Source of the DNA: Russula earlei
Taxonomy: Eukaryota; Basidiomycota; Agaricomycetes; Russulales; Russulaceae
Assembly: GCA_025769875.1 (NCBI GenBank)
Contig: JAGFNK010000192.1
Span: 1-64,000, forward strand
DNA length: 64,000 nt
Reading direction: 5' to 3'
The notes under the pieces were generated by a model. That model was not told the origin of the DNA. It searched no databases and saw nothing but the letters and a program-made list of their open reading frames with translations. Every line of letters starts with the position of its first letter. Within the stretch, counting starts at the first letter, position 1. Positions 46,731 to 59,630 of the stretch are shown in pieces. The position numbers were made by a program, and so were the translations under genes.

Positions 46731-49700
46731 TCAAAACTTCGCGGTTGGCAAGTCATTCCAAGCCACCAGTGACCTGGGGTATTCTGAAACTTTCAGTGAT
46801 TGCCTGAATGCCTGGATATCTTTGATATGTATAACGCCTGCCGAGAGCGAACCTTGCGCGTCCTTTTGTGCAGGGAAACATTCCATGAGGTGAGGCAGCG
46901 CGGCGAAAATCCTGTCGGGTGTTCCAGCGGGCGCTTCCACCAGTGCGTTTTTCCAAAATGCTGAAAATTGGGTCTCGGTCGGCTTACCATCCGCGAACAA
47001 TGAAGCGTTCCAATCGGCGTCCTCGACCTGGATGCCGTGTTCCCGCACGATCTGCGCGAAACCGCCGGCAGTCACATGGCTGACATGTTTTGGTGGCGGC
47101 TTCTGTGACTGTGCATGAATCGATAGCTTGGATCGGGTCTTAGAGGATGGGTGGACACGAGTGAGGAACAACGACAAGACATCCTGCTTGGTAACAGTCT
47201 CCAGATACTCGGAGTCTTCATCGCCTATGATGCTTTGTTTGAGCAGGGCACGTAAACTATGATCACAAGAGGCGACACTCACGGCGCAAGAAATCCAGAT
47301 AGCCCGAGTCAATCTGTGTCCAATACTTGCTGACCTCTTCATTAAGGTTCTTTGCGGCCTCCCGCCACGTTCTCTCAAGACCATCCTTCTGCTCGACGAA
47401 CTCTTCATCTGGCATGAGTTCAATGACACCTTTCATATGGTCCAGGAACGCCTCCACACGCTCCTCCAAGTACACGGGCCCGCGTTCGCTCTGAACAAGG
47501 ATGCGCAAGCCCACCCCGTTATTGCCGGGTGTGGACCACAGGCTTGCCCCGACAATATACCCTAATTGCTCTTTCGTGCGAAGGATATCGAAGGCGGGCT
47601 CCGACAAGATCTGAGTGAGTAGAGCCGCAGTGACCCGGATATGCCGATCAACCTTTAATCCATAATGGACGTAGTACGTTAAAGCAGAGTTGGGTTCATT
47701 GGGATTTACAACAGGGGTGGACCAAACATGATTGGTACCTTGCAAAACCAGTTTGTTGAGTGTACAAACATGTGAGCTGAGGTACGTACCTTCTGGAAGC
47801 TCTAGTGATAAGTCAACAGGCCCTATGTTTGGTAGAGGACTTGGTGAGATGATTTCTTCCGTCATTTTGGCGAGTCCAACAGCTTCGTCCTTGTATATGT
47901 TCCCAACTACAAGCATCCTGGTCTCCAATTCAGACAACAACGCTTCTATGTGTTGCTGAAGTTGTGCTGGAGTGATAGCTGTCAAATAGAGGTCACGATT
48001 GCAACTCCATTCCCGATGTCTAGAGCCGATCGCTTACAGCCAAGAACCTGAAGTTTCTCTGGGATTGTCCACTGCTTCTCATTCATGAGGTATCGTCCGT
48101 AATAATCCGACAATTGATAGGTTTGCCTGAGGAAAAAGTTCTCCCAATCTCGTTTCATCTATGGGAAGAATATCAACTTGGTCAATCGTGTCTGATGAGG
48201 TGTATATGTTATTCACCTTTTCTTTCATAACTTCCAGCCGGTCTGTACGAACCTCCAATGTCTTTGCTTTCTCTAATACATCCCGCAGAAGGACGTGGAG
48301 CTTATCGTTGTATCCAGATACTGAGACATAAAACCCTAGGGTTGACGCCTCGAAGGAGTAGGTTAGACCTGCTAGCTCTGCGTCATAGGAGTACTCATTG
48401 AGAGCGTCGGTCACAAGAACGGAATAGAGTCTATATTGGAGTTCAACTGATAGCCCGAATTCCGATGACCGTGCCGTGAACTCACTTGGTCAAGACAGAG
48501 GCGATGGGAGACTTGTTTCGCAATCGCGGTGCGCATTTCGATTATAACGCGAGCCTTGGGTACCCAGAACTGGTCGTCCTTCTTGTGCCAGAGAGTTGTG
48601 CGCGGGCTCCGATATATCAGGTGAGGACGCGGCTGTGGCTAGAAAGAATCGTGTTCTTTTCGAACAGGTCATGCAGCTACAAATCGATTGAGGCATACCT
48701 GTGTAACCTCCCGCTTGTCGACATCCAACCGCTTGGGAATAAAGTCATTTGGTCGAGGGAGATGGAAAGCGTCAACGGTGTTTGGACCTTCTGCCTGCAG
48801 GAACATGAGTTTTAAAAAAACCTAATGTGATGTGAAGAAAGGGAGCGTGGTACCTCCCGGACAAAAGCATTGTCTAGCCGCTCGACTCTGTATCGTGTCC
48901 CATACCATGGCTCTATCTCCCACTGCTGAGTTCCAAATAGCCTCTGGAACTCTTCCTTCCTTGCCATGAGGACCGAACGGCTGTTCCTTACGCTCAACCC
49001 CTCGAGGGTATGCATTGCTACAGCTCGTGCGGTGCCATCGGAGTCCCATTCAGAGACAACTTGAGGTGCCTCGATAACAAGCTCGCGGGGCACTGGCCAT
49101 GAGAGGTTTTCAGACACCCAGACAGCATAATCATCAGGACGTCGTTTCTCTGAGAATCGGAAGCGGATGTTCGAAATGGAAGACACCTCGGTCTGGAAAA
49201 CCGGACTGAGGTCGGTTGATCGTAGCATGGAGAGGTATTTGAACGTGGCCATTCCAACTTCTCGATAGTTTTCTGGGGAAAACCCTGTCAGCGAAAACAA
49301 AGAAGAATAAAAGCATAAAATAGGCTCACGGAACCCATTCTGTGTGAGATGGATAGTTATTTTGAAGGTTGCAAAGCCACGTGCAAGATCTTGAACACCA
49401 GTGCTCAACGTCGTGATCCAACCGCGTTCTTTCAAATATGAGTGCAGCGAACCAGGCCCTTCGTGGCCGATTATGCTCGCAAGATAACTACCCGGCTTGA
49501 AGCGCCAATGAGAGGTCTGTTCGTCTATCGGAAATGATATTTCTATGGCATGAAAATCCATGATTGTTTGGACGGAGACAAGGGTCTATTGTCAAAGCAG
49601 CTATAACCTGTAACAGACAAGGGATGAAAGTAGAACGTACGCCTTTGTCGTCAGGGCCGAAAGGATGATCGTGAATCCAAGGTAAAGGGACCTGGCCACG

Positions 49701-50871
49701 ATTTTGTATAGGTGAGAAAAAATTGGCCACCAACCCGGACAATCGATCCAGTGGTTCTACCAGATCTGGGTTAGAGAAGCCGGGATGAGACTCGGGTGCA
49801 AGATCACACCTTTGCCGATGACGCATAGCCTCATGCGACCTGCACAGTATTCACTGTTCCACCATTCAACAACGCGACGGCGGGTCTCCCGACCGATGGG
49901 ACCACCATCGTCGCTAGACTCTAGACTGGATGCGGAAGATATGGAGGAAGATGGAGATGGGAGGGCCGAAGAAATCACGGGAGGTTCTTTGCTACTATCC
50001 AGGTGGCTTGCAGTAGCATTGACGTCGCTCTTCTTGACGCCGTCGTCCTTCAACCTGCGCGCTGCAGCTGTCAAGCTAACTTTGTTCCCGCTACCAAATT
50101 TGCTCCATACATGGCCGGGCTTGGTGAGGTGTTTGTTGAGCTGGTATATACGCCATATGTCGTTTTGATGATTCTTCTTGTGTTCGGACTTCGACTGCAT
50201 TCAGTTCGCGGACGGTACAGGATGGCGAAAATAAGGGAGAGTGGAAAAACCCAGAAAAGCGTTCGAGAGCTCCGGCTAAGGGAGGAGGTTGCGACGTTGA
50301 AGTAAAAATTGGTATTTGTGGGTGCTGTGAATGCATTCGAGGAACCGTTATTTCTGGAAAGAAACTGCAACGTCGTCAGAAGGAGTGAGGAGGATATCAC
50401 AACGGCATACCTCGGAATACTCATTCTCCTTCGGGAATTGTTCGGTCCCCTGTCAGAGGGCGTCATTAGTAGGTTTACAATTTGTTGCTTGGAGAGATTG
50501 GCACCATAAACAATAGATGCTCACAAAAGTGAGCGAGCCCTGGCATATCGACCTAACAATAGGATGCCACGTGTCAGCGATACATATTAGCACACCAGCA
50601 GTAGGTGCGACAACAGAGAACTCACGGGGTCATGTAAATGGCCGACAGCAATATCCAAGCTGGCGGCTGCCTTGTCAGCTTTGGCATCATGCACCAACAT
50701 AGCTTGTAAGCCATTATCAAGTCTAATCAATCTGTAATCGCGGTCATCTTGCTGAGACTTCTGTATCGCCTTGGTGTACACCCAGTGAGGTGGGGACTTT
50801 GGAGAGAGCTGACGCGCCCAGTTCTGAGCATCTTCTGGCACTCCGACATCAATTGTCACTGCGGAGGTCAT
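46731..50871 (-). CDS. STE23: Insulysin-type zinc protease (M16; Ste23/IDE family)
   Basis: A multi-exon gene. Start MTSAVTIDVGVPEDAQNW at 50,871 (an in-frame ATG at 50,964 would add an Arg-rich, possibly mitochondrial leader). The inverted zinc motif HFCEH lies at 50,517-50,531 in VDMPGLAHFCEHLLFM, followed over an intron by GTEQFPKENEYSE, NNGSSNAFT and TNTNFYFNV. C-terminal half: NPNEPNSALTYYVHYGLKVD, RTKEQLGYIV, WSTPGNNGVGLRILVQSE, and FLDHMKGVIELMPDEEF. The family uses a closed chamber to degrade short peptides; in yeast Ste23/Axl1 also trims a-factor precursor. Around 49,870-50,080 relatives run on without a gap, but this gene has an inserted Ser-rich segment of roughly 70 residues. The C-terminus ends NDLPTAKF at 46,731. 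Not every exon edge was fixed. Confidence 0.92.
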
Positions 50872-51949
50872 GGCGGGGCGTTTTGGGACGATTATCGAGT
50901 GCGGCGTTGTGATGATGGGGGGAAAGATGGAGCGATGCTTTGTAAACCTTGCACGAAGTGGCATAACTATGGCACAATATCGCGACCGCGGTCTCGAGGA
51001 CCGTCAAGTTGGGCGCTTGCCGGATGCGATCGCCAATTCCAAATCATGGCAAGTCAGGATCACCTGGTCCTATAGTCTATTATTCCAGCAAACAATTACA
51101 ATAGTCTCGGAGTGACAAGCGACGGTATCCCGGTTCAGTCATTCCCGCATTCCCCGTCAGGAGCTGATAGTAGAGTGGAGTGCCTTTCTACTTTGCTTGA
51201 GATAATGACTGGTGCGGTGTCCGTGCCGAAGCCGAACTCACGCGACAGCAGTTTGCATAATGCGAATATGACAAATATTACTCCTCGGGACTCGGAAACT
51301 GAACGGGGGAAACCTTGACAAGGAAAGCAGAAGCTCTGGCGTGTCCAAATCACGATGCATCCCCGCGGGCTCATGGACACAACGCTTGTATTTCGCGCTG
51401 CATGAATTAGGCATTCGATAAGGACGATGTGAGCTTGATAAGAATAACACGAAGGTAATAGGTTGATCCCTGATATAATATAACCTCAACGACGAGGGGG
51501 GCAAATCCCGGTTCTAGTCTCGGTTCACTTGGGGCATAGGGCATAGTTTGTTAGGGTTAAGGTAACCAAATATATGCAAACAGGTCCACAGAGAGAGCTG
51601 CATCTCTGGTGTTAGGTGAAAGTTCGCATAACTTCACTCCTGTTATCCGATGCTTCTCAACTAGAAACTTGTCTTGAGAAAGCATGAGCTGAACCACGAC
51701 AAGTAACGAGTGTTGAGTACGCGCCTGTGGCTGACCGTTTATCGCTCCTTCCTTTTTTGTTACCGACCAAGTCACAACGCGTCCCCGCTCGCACTCACAC
51801 CCGGACGTGTTTATACACCTCGGCCAATATTCTGTCTCGGTCATCCACCTCTTCCTCCTCTCACTTCAGACACACACTTACCCGCGCGTACAACACCACT
51901 CTGTTTCCCCCCCACCTTTCTGGCACGCTCAGACCCCATCGCGTCAATT
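50872..51949. promoter_or_regulatory. Divergent intergenic region
   Basis: 1.08 kb between the M16 protease start (-) and the start of the 1132-residue gene (+). A CT-rich stretch at 51,840-51,940 precedes the plus-strand start, as is common for fungal core promoters. No coding frame is recognisable. Confidence 0.45.
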
Positions 51950-54900
51950 ATGACCAACATGTCAAATACGTCGCGACATTCACGCAATACTAGTCCCCCG
52001 CTTTCAGTGGCAACTCCGAGCACTGTTGGCCCTCAAACGCAACGGCTCAACATCGTCACCCGTCTGGCGGTGGAAGGAAGTGCCAAGCGAGCGGAAGGTG
52101 TTCCCATCAAAATGTACATGAAGGTTAGTTGTTCCTTCGAACATCTCGGTCACATCTCTGAAACACAGTTCCTTCATCAAGCTTGCTCTCCCTGTCGACA
52201 ACATCGTGCCTGGCAGCGCGATTCCCCTCTTCAAAGGCTGGTATCCACATTTGTCATTCCTTGGCTTAGTCTAACTCGATTTGCAGAGGAAACCGTGAAG
52301 ATTCTCGAGTCTGAAGTACATCCTCTGGACTCTTCTTCCGTCCCTTACAATTTCTCATCGGCAGCCTCGCCACTCCTCCACAATGCCGCTCGTGCTTTGA
52401 ATCTCCCTGCTCGTTCTCCTCACTCTTATCTCACACTCTTCGACCACCGGTCTAACAACATTTCTTCTCGCTTCGTTGCCTCACCTTCAACATCTAGCGA
52501 CACAGACGTCCCACTTCTGGAAGAGAAGTACACGGGTCATATTCTTGTTAGCGGATACCAAGTTTCGTTTGTGCTGCCCAGTGAATTACCCCCTCTGCCC
52601 AAGCTGGGTAGTAGGTTGGACAACAACGGGGACTATACACCTTTGCCAACGAAGCTTAGGGGAAGGCGAGCCTCAGTCAGCGATAAGAACGTTATTCTCT
52701 TCATGGCTGGTATCAATATGATGGTTCCCTATCTGACCCACCCTCAGCGGGCCCCCTGGCTGGTAAGCTTAGTTCAAACGTTCCATTCTCTTTGTTCTAA
52801 GTCCCGTCTTATTTCCAAAGTTGTCCATACCTACACCTCGCTGCCTCTCCAACACGCTCAAATTGCGCATTTTCGCCCCAGACTCGTCGGCCACCTCGTC
52901 CCTTCAGTCCCTTTCATCAGGTGAAGGTGACTCCGACTTTCCTTCATGGGACATGACTGCCGATCCACATGTAACACGAATGGCGAATCCCCGGCGTTCT
53001 CCATATCAGTATCAACACTTTGCTGATGACGAGAGCAGCGATTCTGCAAGTGCACCCGGCTTCTCTGATGGATTTGGCATCCAAGGCACCTTCCCCAGTA
53101 CCGAACGTATTCGTGTACGCTGGGCAGCTCCAGTAAGAAGCATCAAGAACGGGAGTGCTGGCCGCCGACGGGTCGGGGTAACGGATGTGCGCGGGGAGAT
53201 GTCGTGCGTCATCGCCGGACGTGACCGTGACAGAAAAACAGGCAAGGAAGGCGTGCTGGTTCACTTGAACTACAAAGGGACCTGTCAAGGAATATGGTAT
53301 CCCGGTGTTGCCACCCTCCTCGGCATGGACGTCGGACTTGAGGCGACAGGATGTGACGTGGGCTGGGCAAAAAATAATAACCACGGCTGGGATGTCGTCG
53401 GTGGGCCAGGATATACAGGGCATGAGATAGATGGTGCGGAACAGCCGCAAGTTGAACGACTAACATCCTTTGACATGCCGACAATGATGATCTCAAACCT
53501 GCCAACCCCTGCGACGCCCAATGGACATACTCCGTCCAGGCAAAGCTCCATCTCTTCAACTTCTTCCCTGCTGCGCGCTCCGCTACCACCCCAGAACGTT
53601 CCTGAATATTCCTTCGAAAGCTCACCAACAACACCGGGCTCAGAGGCTGGTTTATCATCAGTTTTTTATACCACGACGGACAATGATACCAAGGAGCCGA
53701 CTAGGTCCTCTTCGCTCGCGCAGTCGGAGTCAGAGACGCCTCTTCCGTCCTTGCCCATCACACTACACCTAAATATCAACGACTTTCTCCCTCCAAACAG
53801 TAAGGTCTTCACATTTACGATCAAGGGTGTTGTTCTTGTCACGCCAAGAGCTCCGGAGGGCGACGCATCCCCTCATCCATCCGATACTGATGATGAATCG
53901 AGAGGATTACTGGTTTCGCTCCCGCGCTTTCGCATTCTTGCGGCAGACACGGAACAAATTGAGACGACCGTTCACAATAACATCGATTCTCCAACGGATG
54001 TAGTTGAGGTCTGCCCTTCATCAGACCTGAATGCGCGGAAAGTTGAATTAGCACGTGGCGCACGCACTCGAGTTAGCTCGCGCGGCGGCTTTGTCGCTCT
54101 CCGCCCGCTCCGGGTTCGGCTGCCGCGTACCCCAATTCCGTCTCAGCCCACCCCCCGACGCGACGGGATTGGCCACCTGATAAATCACCAGCACTCACCT
54201 GGTCTGCATCGCGTCGCGTCTACTTCCGCGTTACGGGAGTCGCTGCATACGAACATCAAGCCGATTCGAGATGGTCCGCTCATGATCCCATACGTTCACG
54301 CGACAGTGACTCCTCTATTGTCTATCCGTGCATATGCTGTCTGTTTAAGGTTACCTGCGCCCGCTGACGCAGACAGTGAATGGCTAGATTTCGGGCTGGG
54401 GCACCTTTCCTCACCTGGGATCGCCGAGAAAGGCCATGGGGGTCACGTACGCGCGCAGATCATAGCCGCAAGTCTGGATAACGTGCCCGTCAAATTTGAA
54501 ACGACCGCAATCACAAAGACGGAACAACCCGCCGCCGGTTCTGCTCTTATGTTTCAACAGATGAGCGGGAAAGAATGGGAAACCTGGGTACGCGTTCACA
54601 TGGCATCATCGAACGGCGCACTCGTAGAAATCACGTACCTCGTCGACGAGTATGATGACCTTGGAAAGAAGGGCAAGGGCAAAGAGCGTGCGACAATTGG
54701 CTCGGGCTCAAGTCTAGATATCATTCTCCCCGCATTCAGCATTCCCGTCGGTAGACTCCAAGTCGACGTCGAGAGTCCCTCAGGTACGTCGTACGTAACT
54801 CTCGGGGAACAAGGAAAAACCCAATTCTCTTCTTTTAGGTTTCGAGATAGTCTCCGTGCAATCAAATCTAGAGCATCATCAGACATGTGGCGATCATCAC

Positions 54901-55569
54901 CGACTTCGGCAGTTCGGGTTGCGAGAATTTTTCCACTCGCAGATCCGCGCCCACATCGTCCCGCAGGCGCGCTCGCGAAGACTGGATGCGGCCCCACCCT
55001 GGCCGTCCTCGCCCACCTTCCTCCGAGCGATAGCGTACGCGGCACCGGCCGTCTTCCTGCTCATCCTAATCGTTCTCTTTGGTGGAATCCACAAGGACCT
55101 CAGCCGACTTCACTCTTCGTTGGAGCGGTGCGGAGCCTCCGGACCGAATTGGGCTGCTCACCGCGACAACGTCGTTCCCTCGGTCACCACTATCACGGCA
55201 ACTGTCCTGAGCCGGCCCACGGGCGCGGCGGGTACCAGTCCCGATGATTCTGAGTGGGACGCGGCGTCTAGCTCAGGCTCGGACGACGAGGCGCGTTCGG
55301 CGCCAATGTTTGTTACCATGATCGATATCACCTCTCCACCTTTGACTCGAAACGAGCGTGCGCGGTCCCCATCGGGCGAGACGTCCGCGCATGGCGAGCA
55401 CAACGCGCTCCTTCCCGTCGAGCGCCTCCCGTTGTTATGGCCGATCCGATTCGGACTTCCAGGACTTCCGTTCACGAGAGCAGAGGCCTTGGAGGCCATA
55501 GAACATAGCATGAGTGTCGCTTGGCAGATCTTGAGGCGGCTTTATCATTTCCCCCTAGACCCGCCTTGA
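51950..55569 (+). CDS. 1132-residue membrane protein of unknown function
   Basis: Five exons (51,950-52,123; 52,182-52,236; 52,287-52,762; 52,821-54,783; 54,839-55,569) join in frame. Intron 2 (52,237-52,286) appears to use a GC-AG pair. Readable stretches: IKMYMKLALPVDNIVPGSAI near the N-terminus, HPLDSSSVPYNFSS, LFMAGINMMVPYL, IRVRWAAP and CQGIWYPGVATLLGMDVGLE. There are long Ser/Pro-rich linkers, and a clear C-terminal membrane helix FLRAIAYAAPAVFLLILIVL at about residue 1,000. Much of the chain has beta-rich, adhesin- or arrestin-like spacing, but no family was identified. A tail-anchored protein facing the cytosol is the simplest topology. It is probably a basidiomycete-conserved protein. 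Confidence 0.8.
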
Positions 55570-55762
55570 CACTACTACCATACCGTGGACTGTCCCCGCG
55601 CAGTGCTGTATTATACCGATGTCTTTATACCAAACTTTTTTTTTATGCTTCACGATAACTTTTGTCCGTTACCGAACATCAAGTATGCGATATACAATAC
55701 ATGATACGATGAGTAAAAAAAAAAAAAAAAAGGCAGATTAATCCATCTCATAGCATCATCAT
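55570..55762. terminator. Convergent 3' region with A17 run
   Basis: 193 bp between two convergent stops. It carries a T9 run (55,636-55,645) and an A17 run (about 55,715-55,731) that could mark 3' ends of one or both transcripts. Confidence 0.4.
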
Positions 55763-57999
55763 TCACTGAGCCCAGGGAGAACGAAGGAGATCAGCGAGGG
55801 CTTGAGCCTCGATGCGATAATCAAGAGGCAACATCTTCTGGATACCATACCGCACGCGATTTTGCTCCTGTAAATCGGGTCAATGAGATTCGTCCAACTT
55901 GGGTGCGGACTCCTCTTACATTGAACGAGTGTTGGGAGGCCCTACAAGTAAAATTATACGGCTGGCAGGTAGCATTGAGCATGATGTAGTTGGCCTTGGC
56001 CTCATTCTCCTCCTATACGAATTTTTGAATACCTCGCCGTGATACCAAGCAGCGAACCTACCTGAAGCCTACGAAGCTCATTACCGGTCATGCCAAAAAG
56101 GGTGTTTCCAATGTCGTTAAAGCCAGAGAGCCAGATCTGGCTGGTGTAATCACCAACAGCCATCGATATGATGTACCTGTGAACGATCCCATCGTATCGC
56201 AGGATAGATATATAATCAGGGCGCACTGACCGGTACTCCGGCTTCTCGTGGCTGCGATCACACTTCTCACATCTCCAACCGTCGTGCGTCTCCATCACCT
56301 TTTTGTTGCATTGCGGCGTAGGGCAGGCTGGATACATAATATTATCGGTTTTGATGTGCATGATGGTGGCGCGCATCGAGAAAAAGTCCGGTTTGTCGGA
56401 CATGCCAAGTTGAGCCTCCTTGACGTCGAGAATCGTGCGCATCTCATTGCGGTTGATTGGCCCCCCTGCACCAGATGACAATCCGGCCTGGGTATGCGAT
56501 TGGAAAGACGTTTTAGCGCCTCCATCTATGAACCAGCCTTTCAAAGCATGCGCCTCTGGGATATCAGGATCAACGGCCATCGATCCGGAGCTGAGAAGGG
56601 ACAAGGAAAGGCCTGGTGCACAGTAGGATCAGGAAGGTTTGCGAATCGGGAAACCTACTCGCCATTATATTCGCTAACCCGAACGCCTTTGAATGCGATG
56701 ACGGAGTCAGATGAAGAGTTGAATTGCTCTGCTTGCTTCCCCCATAAAGTGAGTCGGGATGAGAACTTCGTGTTGTCCACTACGGTAAGGTCGCGCTTTT
56801 GCGTCTGTAACACGATCGGTAACGACGTAAGCCTTGCACTCGTCGGAGACGAACCATTTTATTGTTCCTTGTCATGATTTCGGCTAAATCCCCGACATCT
56901 TTCACGACGACAAGGACATCTGACATTCACGGGCGAGTTACGAAAGATACAAAAATAGGGCGAAAAGCGTACCACAGACAGCGTCTTTCTCGAGACCTTG
57001 CAACCCTTGGAGATCCACGAAGTTGTAGCGGATCACAGGGACATCGACATCATGGCACTGCGTTTCTTCTTAGCCCTCAGCCGAAGGGTATGCAGCAAGG
57101 AACCCACCTCTTCAATTTCCGTGCCACGGTCGAGACTCAGCTCATAATCATTCGAAACCGTAGAAAACTTCTTCTTTGCAAGGTTGACACGAGCTTTAGA
57201 GACGAAGTAGACACGATTTTCCTGAAGCCTTTCGAACAGTTCATCCACCATCGTATTCCAGGCAGTTCCCTTGATCTCCCCTGAGTCATCCATCAAGGTT
57301 ACGCTGAAGAGTCGTCCTTCCCCCCGCTGGTTAGAATAGTGTCTGATGTCGCTCTTTTGCACCACGCGGACCTTGATTCGCCAATTGTTTTGATAAGGCG
57401 TGAGGGCGACGATGGGATAGATTGGATTGGCGCGATTCATAGCCGGTCGGCTTTCGAGTTGGGGTGCAGCTGCAGCTGAGGAGGACACCGGCGCGGCTGG
57501 ACCGGGCGCGGACGCTGGTTGCGGTGGAGGAATGTTCAGAGGGGAGGGGTTGCCTATTTTGGGCACGTCTCTCTGTAAAACCTTGAGACCAAGAAGAATG
57601 ACGAGTCTGATGACACCATTGAGGTCTCCAGAAGATGGGCAATAAACGAAAGACGGACCGCTTGTCCATTATATGCTGACAGGACATGTTTTCGATGACG
57701 GCCACGGTGTTTTTGCCGACGCGATCTTCTTCGACGAGGAAGTTGAGTTGAGTGGCCAGCATAGCTTGCAAGAAATGCAAGCCGTCGGAGATGATGATCC
57801 TATACCTGTCAATTACGCTGTTGGAGTTGCCTGGGGCTCCCGCGTTATTGCTCGCGACGACTTTTTTGATGGAAAGGAACTGTAGAGTGGGCTTTGAGTT
57901 CCAAAGGGACTCGTCATCTTTGTCTCCCGAGTTGAGTCTTTGGCAAATGCCCTCTGTGAGCGAGAGGGAGATGAGCGAGAGGGAGAGATCGCTGGTCAT
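55763..57999 (-). CDS. RFA1: Replication protein A large subunit
   Basis: Start MTSDLSLSLISLSL at 57,999. Exon 1 ends at 57,659 and exon 2 runs 57,606-57,108, which are in frame with each other; further exons continue to the stop at 55,763 (RSPWAQ end). The N-terminal OB fold (LQFLSIKKVV, YRIIISDGLHF) is followed by a Pro/Ala linker. DNA-binding domain A reads NPIYPIVALTPYQNNWRIK and FSVTLMDDSGEIKGTAWN. Domain B includes TKFSSRLTLWGKQAEQF and FKGVRVSEYNG. Domain C has the zinc ribbon CPTPQCNKKV ... WRCEKC. RPA coats single-stranded DNA in replication, repair and meiotic recombination. IDO ends 110 bp upstream of this start on the same strand. Confidence 0.95.
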
Positions 58000-58108
58000 G
58001 GGGGTGGAGATGAACTGCTTAATAATTAACGCGCGCGACCCGCGACGCGGTGGTGAGTGATTAACATTACGTAACAGATGTATTACTAATACGTGTCATT
58101 CCCACGGT

Positions 58109-59630
58109 TCACCTCCTCCCAACCAACGAGCGGTCCGTTGCATCCCGTCCTGCCTTGAGTAACGACGCAACGTTGCTGCCTCCTGTCCCTTTCGCACGAC
58201 CACCCTCTCGCTGCATTCCCCGCCGTTCCGACGCTTCTTCGGGAGTACCAGGGGGCGTCGTGCCTGCCATGGATATGACATAAAGGGTGACGATCCGTAT
58301 GTGCGCGTCTCGGAATTTCTTTAAGGCGAGAATGGAGAGGTCGTATGACTCCCGTAGCAACGGTGACGTCTTGGCCAGCGATCGAACAGGAACGGGAAGG
58401 GCACCAAGGTCCCTGAGGTAGGCGTGATGGGCCCCAGGCATGTAGCGTCGCATCCGTTCCATGAAGCCCCTGTCTGCCTTCTTATTCTCCTCCGAAGGGG
58501 CTGGACTTCTCTTTTGGTGCAGTTGATGGTCGACGTCCAGGAAAACATCTATTGCGTGCATCACCGTGCTCTGGCCAGCTGAGGCCCCAGCAAGGTCCAA
58601 GGTGTCCGACTCTGGGATGCCGTCGTAGATCCATTTGGGCGATCCGCCGCAATCGCTTCCGCGAAACCACAACCTGGCTTCCCAGTAGAAACTGTGCGGA
58701 TCGACGGTCTCTTTCATATTCTGAAGGATATCCGTCAAGTCTTGTACCACTGTCGCCAGTCGCCTGAGGTCCCTTGCTGTCTTGGTTACGGCGTGGAGGT
58801 CCGTGAAATCGGGTATCTGCGCGTAATCTTCGATGATGCGCAGTATTTCCACTCCGCGAAGCTCTGCCTTGGCAGACAAAATGTAGAAATTTTTCTCTGC
58901 GATGGTACTGGAAAAGGTGTGTTCGAACGAGATGTTGTTGGCTGACATGGGTAGTTTCGGATCTGCCGGTTTTGCGTTCCATAAAACCGTATCCGCAAAA
59001 GTCAGCACTGGAGCGATACCGAGTACTCGGGAAACCTCGACTATGGGAACCGCCAGACATTCAGGAACGTGGATAGGGGTGGGAGAGCCACTCGGATGAG
59101 AGTGGACATAGAAGTTGATCAAAAAGGCAAGAACCATGTGGGCACGCTGCAGGAGGCCAAGCTCGCCAGCCAGGGGTTCTGGATCCAGCAAGGGAAACTG
59201 AGAAACTATCAGTTTCAGCTGTCCAACACGGGCTAGCAGTAATCATGCTCACAGTCCTGACCCGCTCTCTCCAAGCTTCTCCAGATGTTCTCTTGTCTTT
59301 CGCACTTGCTCGGGTGTCTTCTCCCAAGCTGAGGTTTTTCTTTGCGTCGTCCAACGCGTCTTCCCACAGCTCAAATTGACCACTCAGCCTTGGCAGCGGT
59401 GCTGGTGGGAAGAAGCCAGTCGCGTAGTCGATCTGATAGTGCTCCATCTTGAATCCCGCCAGGGTCTGGGGTTGTTCCAAGTCGAATATCGCTGCGTTGA
59501 GCATGTGGAAAACGTGCCCAATAGAAAGGTAGGAGTATGGTCTGTGGGGAACGCTAGTGATGAATCGCATCGTCGTATGCGGGTGCGGGAGGGTATGTCG
59601 CGAGGTGTTGGGGACCTTCCATGGTGGCAC
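58109..59630 (-). CDS. IDO: Indoleamine 2,3-dioxygenase
   Basis: Two exons (59,630-59,253 and 59,197-58,109) joined by a 55 bp intron. The first contains GFFPPAPLPRLSGQFELWE, the second FLINFYVHS, VPECLAVPIVEVSRVLGIAP and VLTFADTVLWN. It also has WFRGSDCGGSPKWIYDG and the proximal-haem region FRDAHIRIVTLYVI, whose His is the iron ligand. The enzyme opens the indole ring of tryptophan to N-formylkynurenine, feeding the kynurenine route to NAD. The distance to the Ser/Gly-rich C-terminus (residues after about 440) is longer than in yeast Bna2. The start is uncertain: ATGs at 59,630, 59,570 and 59,447 are all in frame, and the family alignment only becomes firm near MEHYQIDYATGFF. The longest form has 488 residues. 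Confidence 0.93.
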
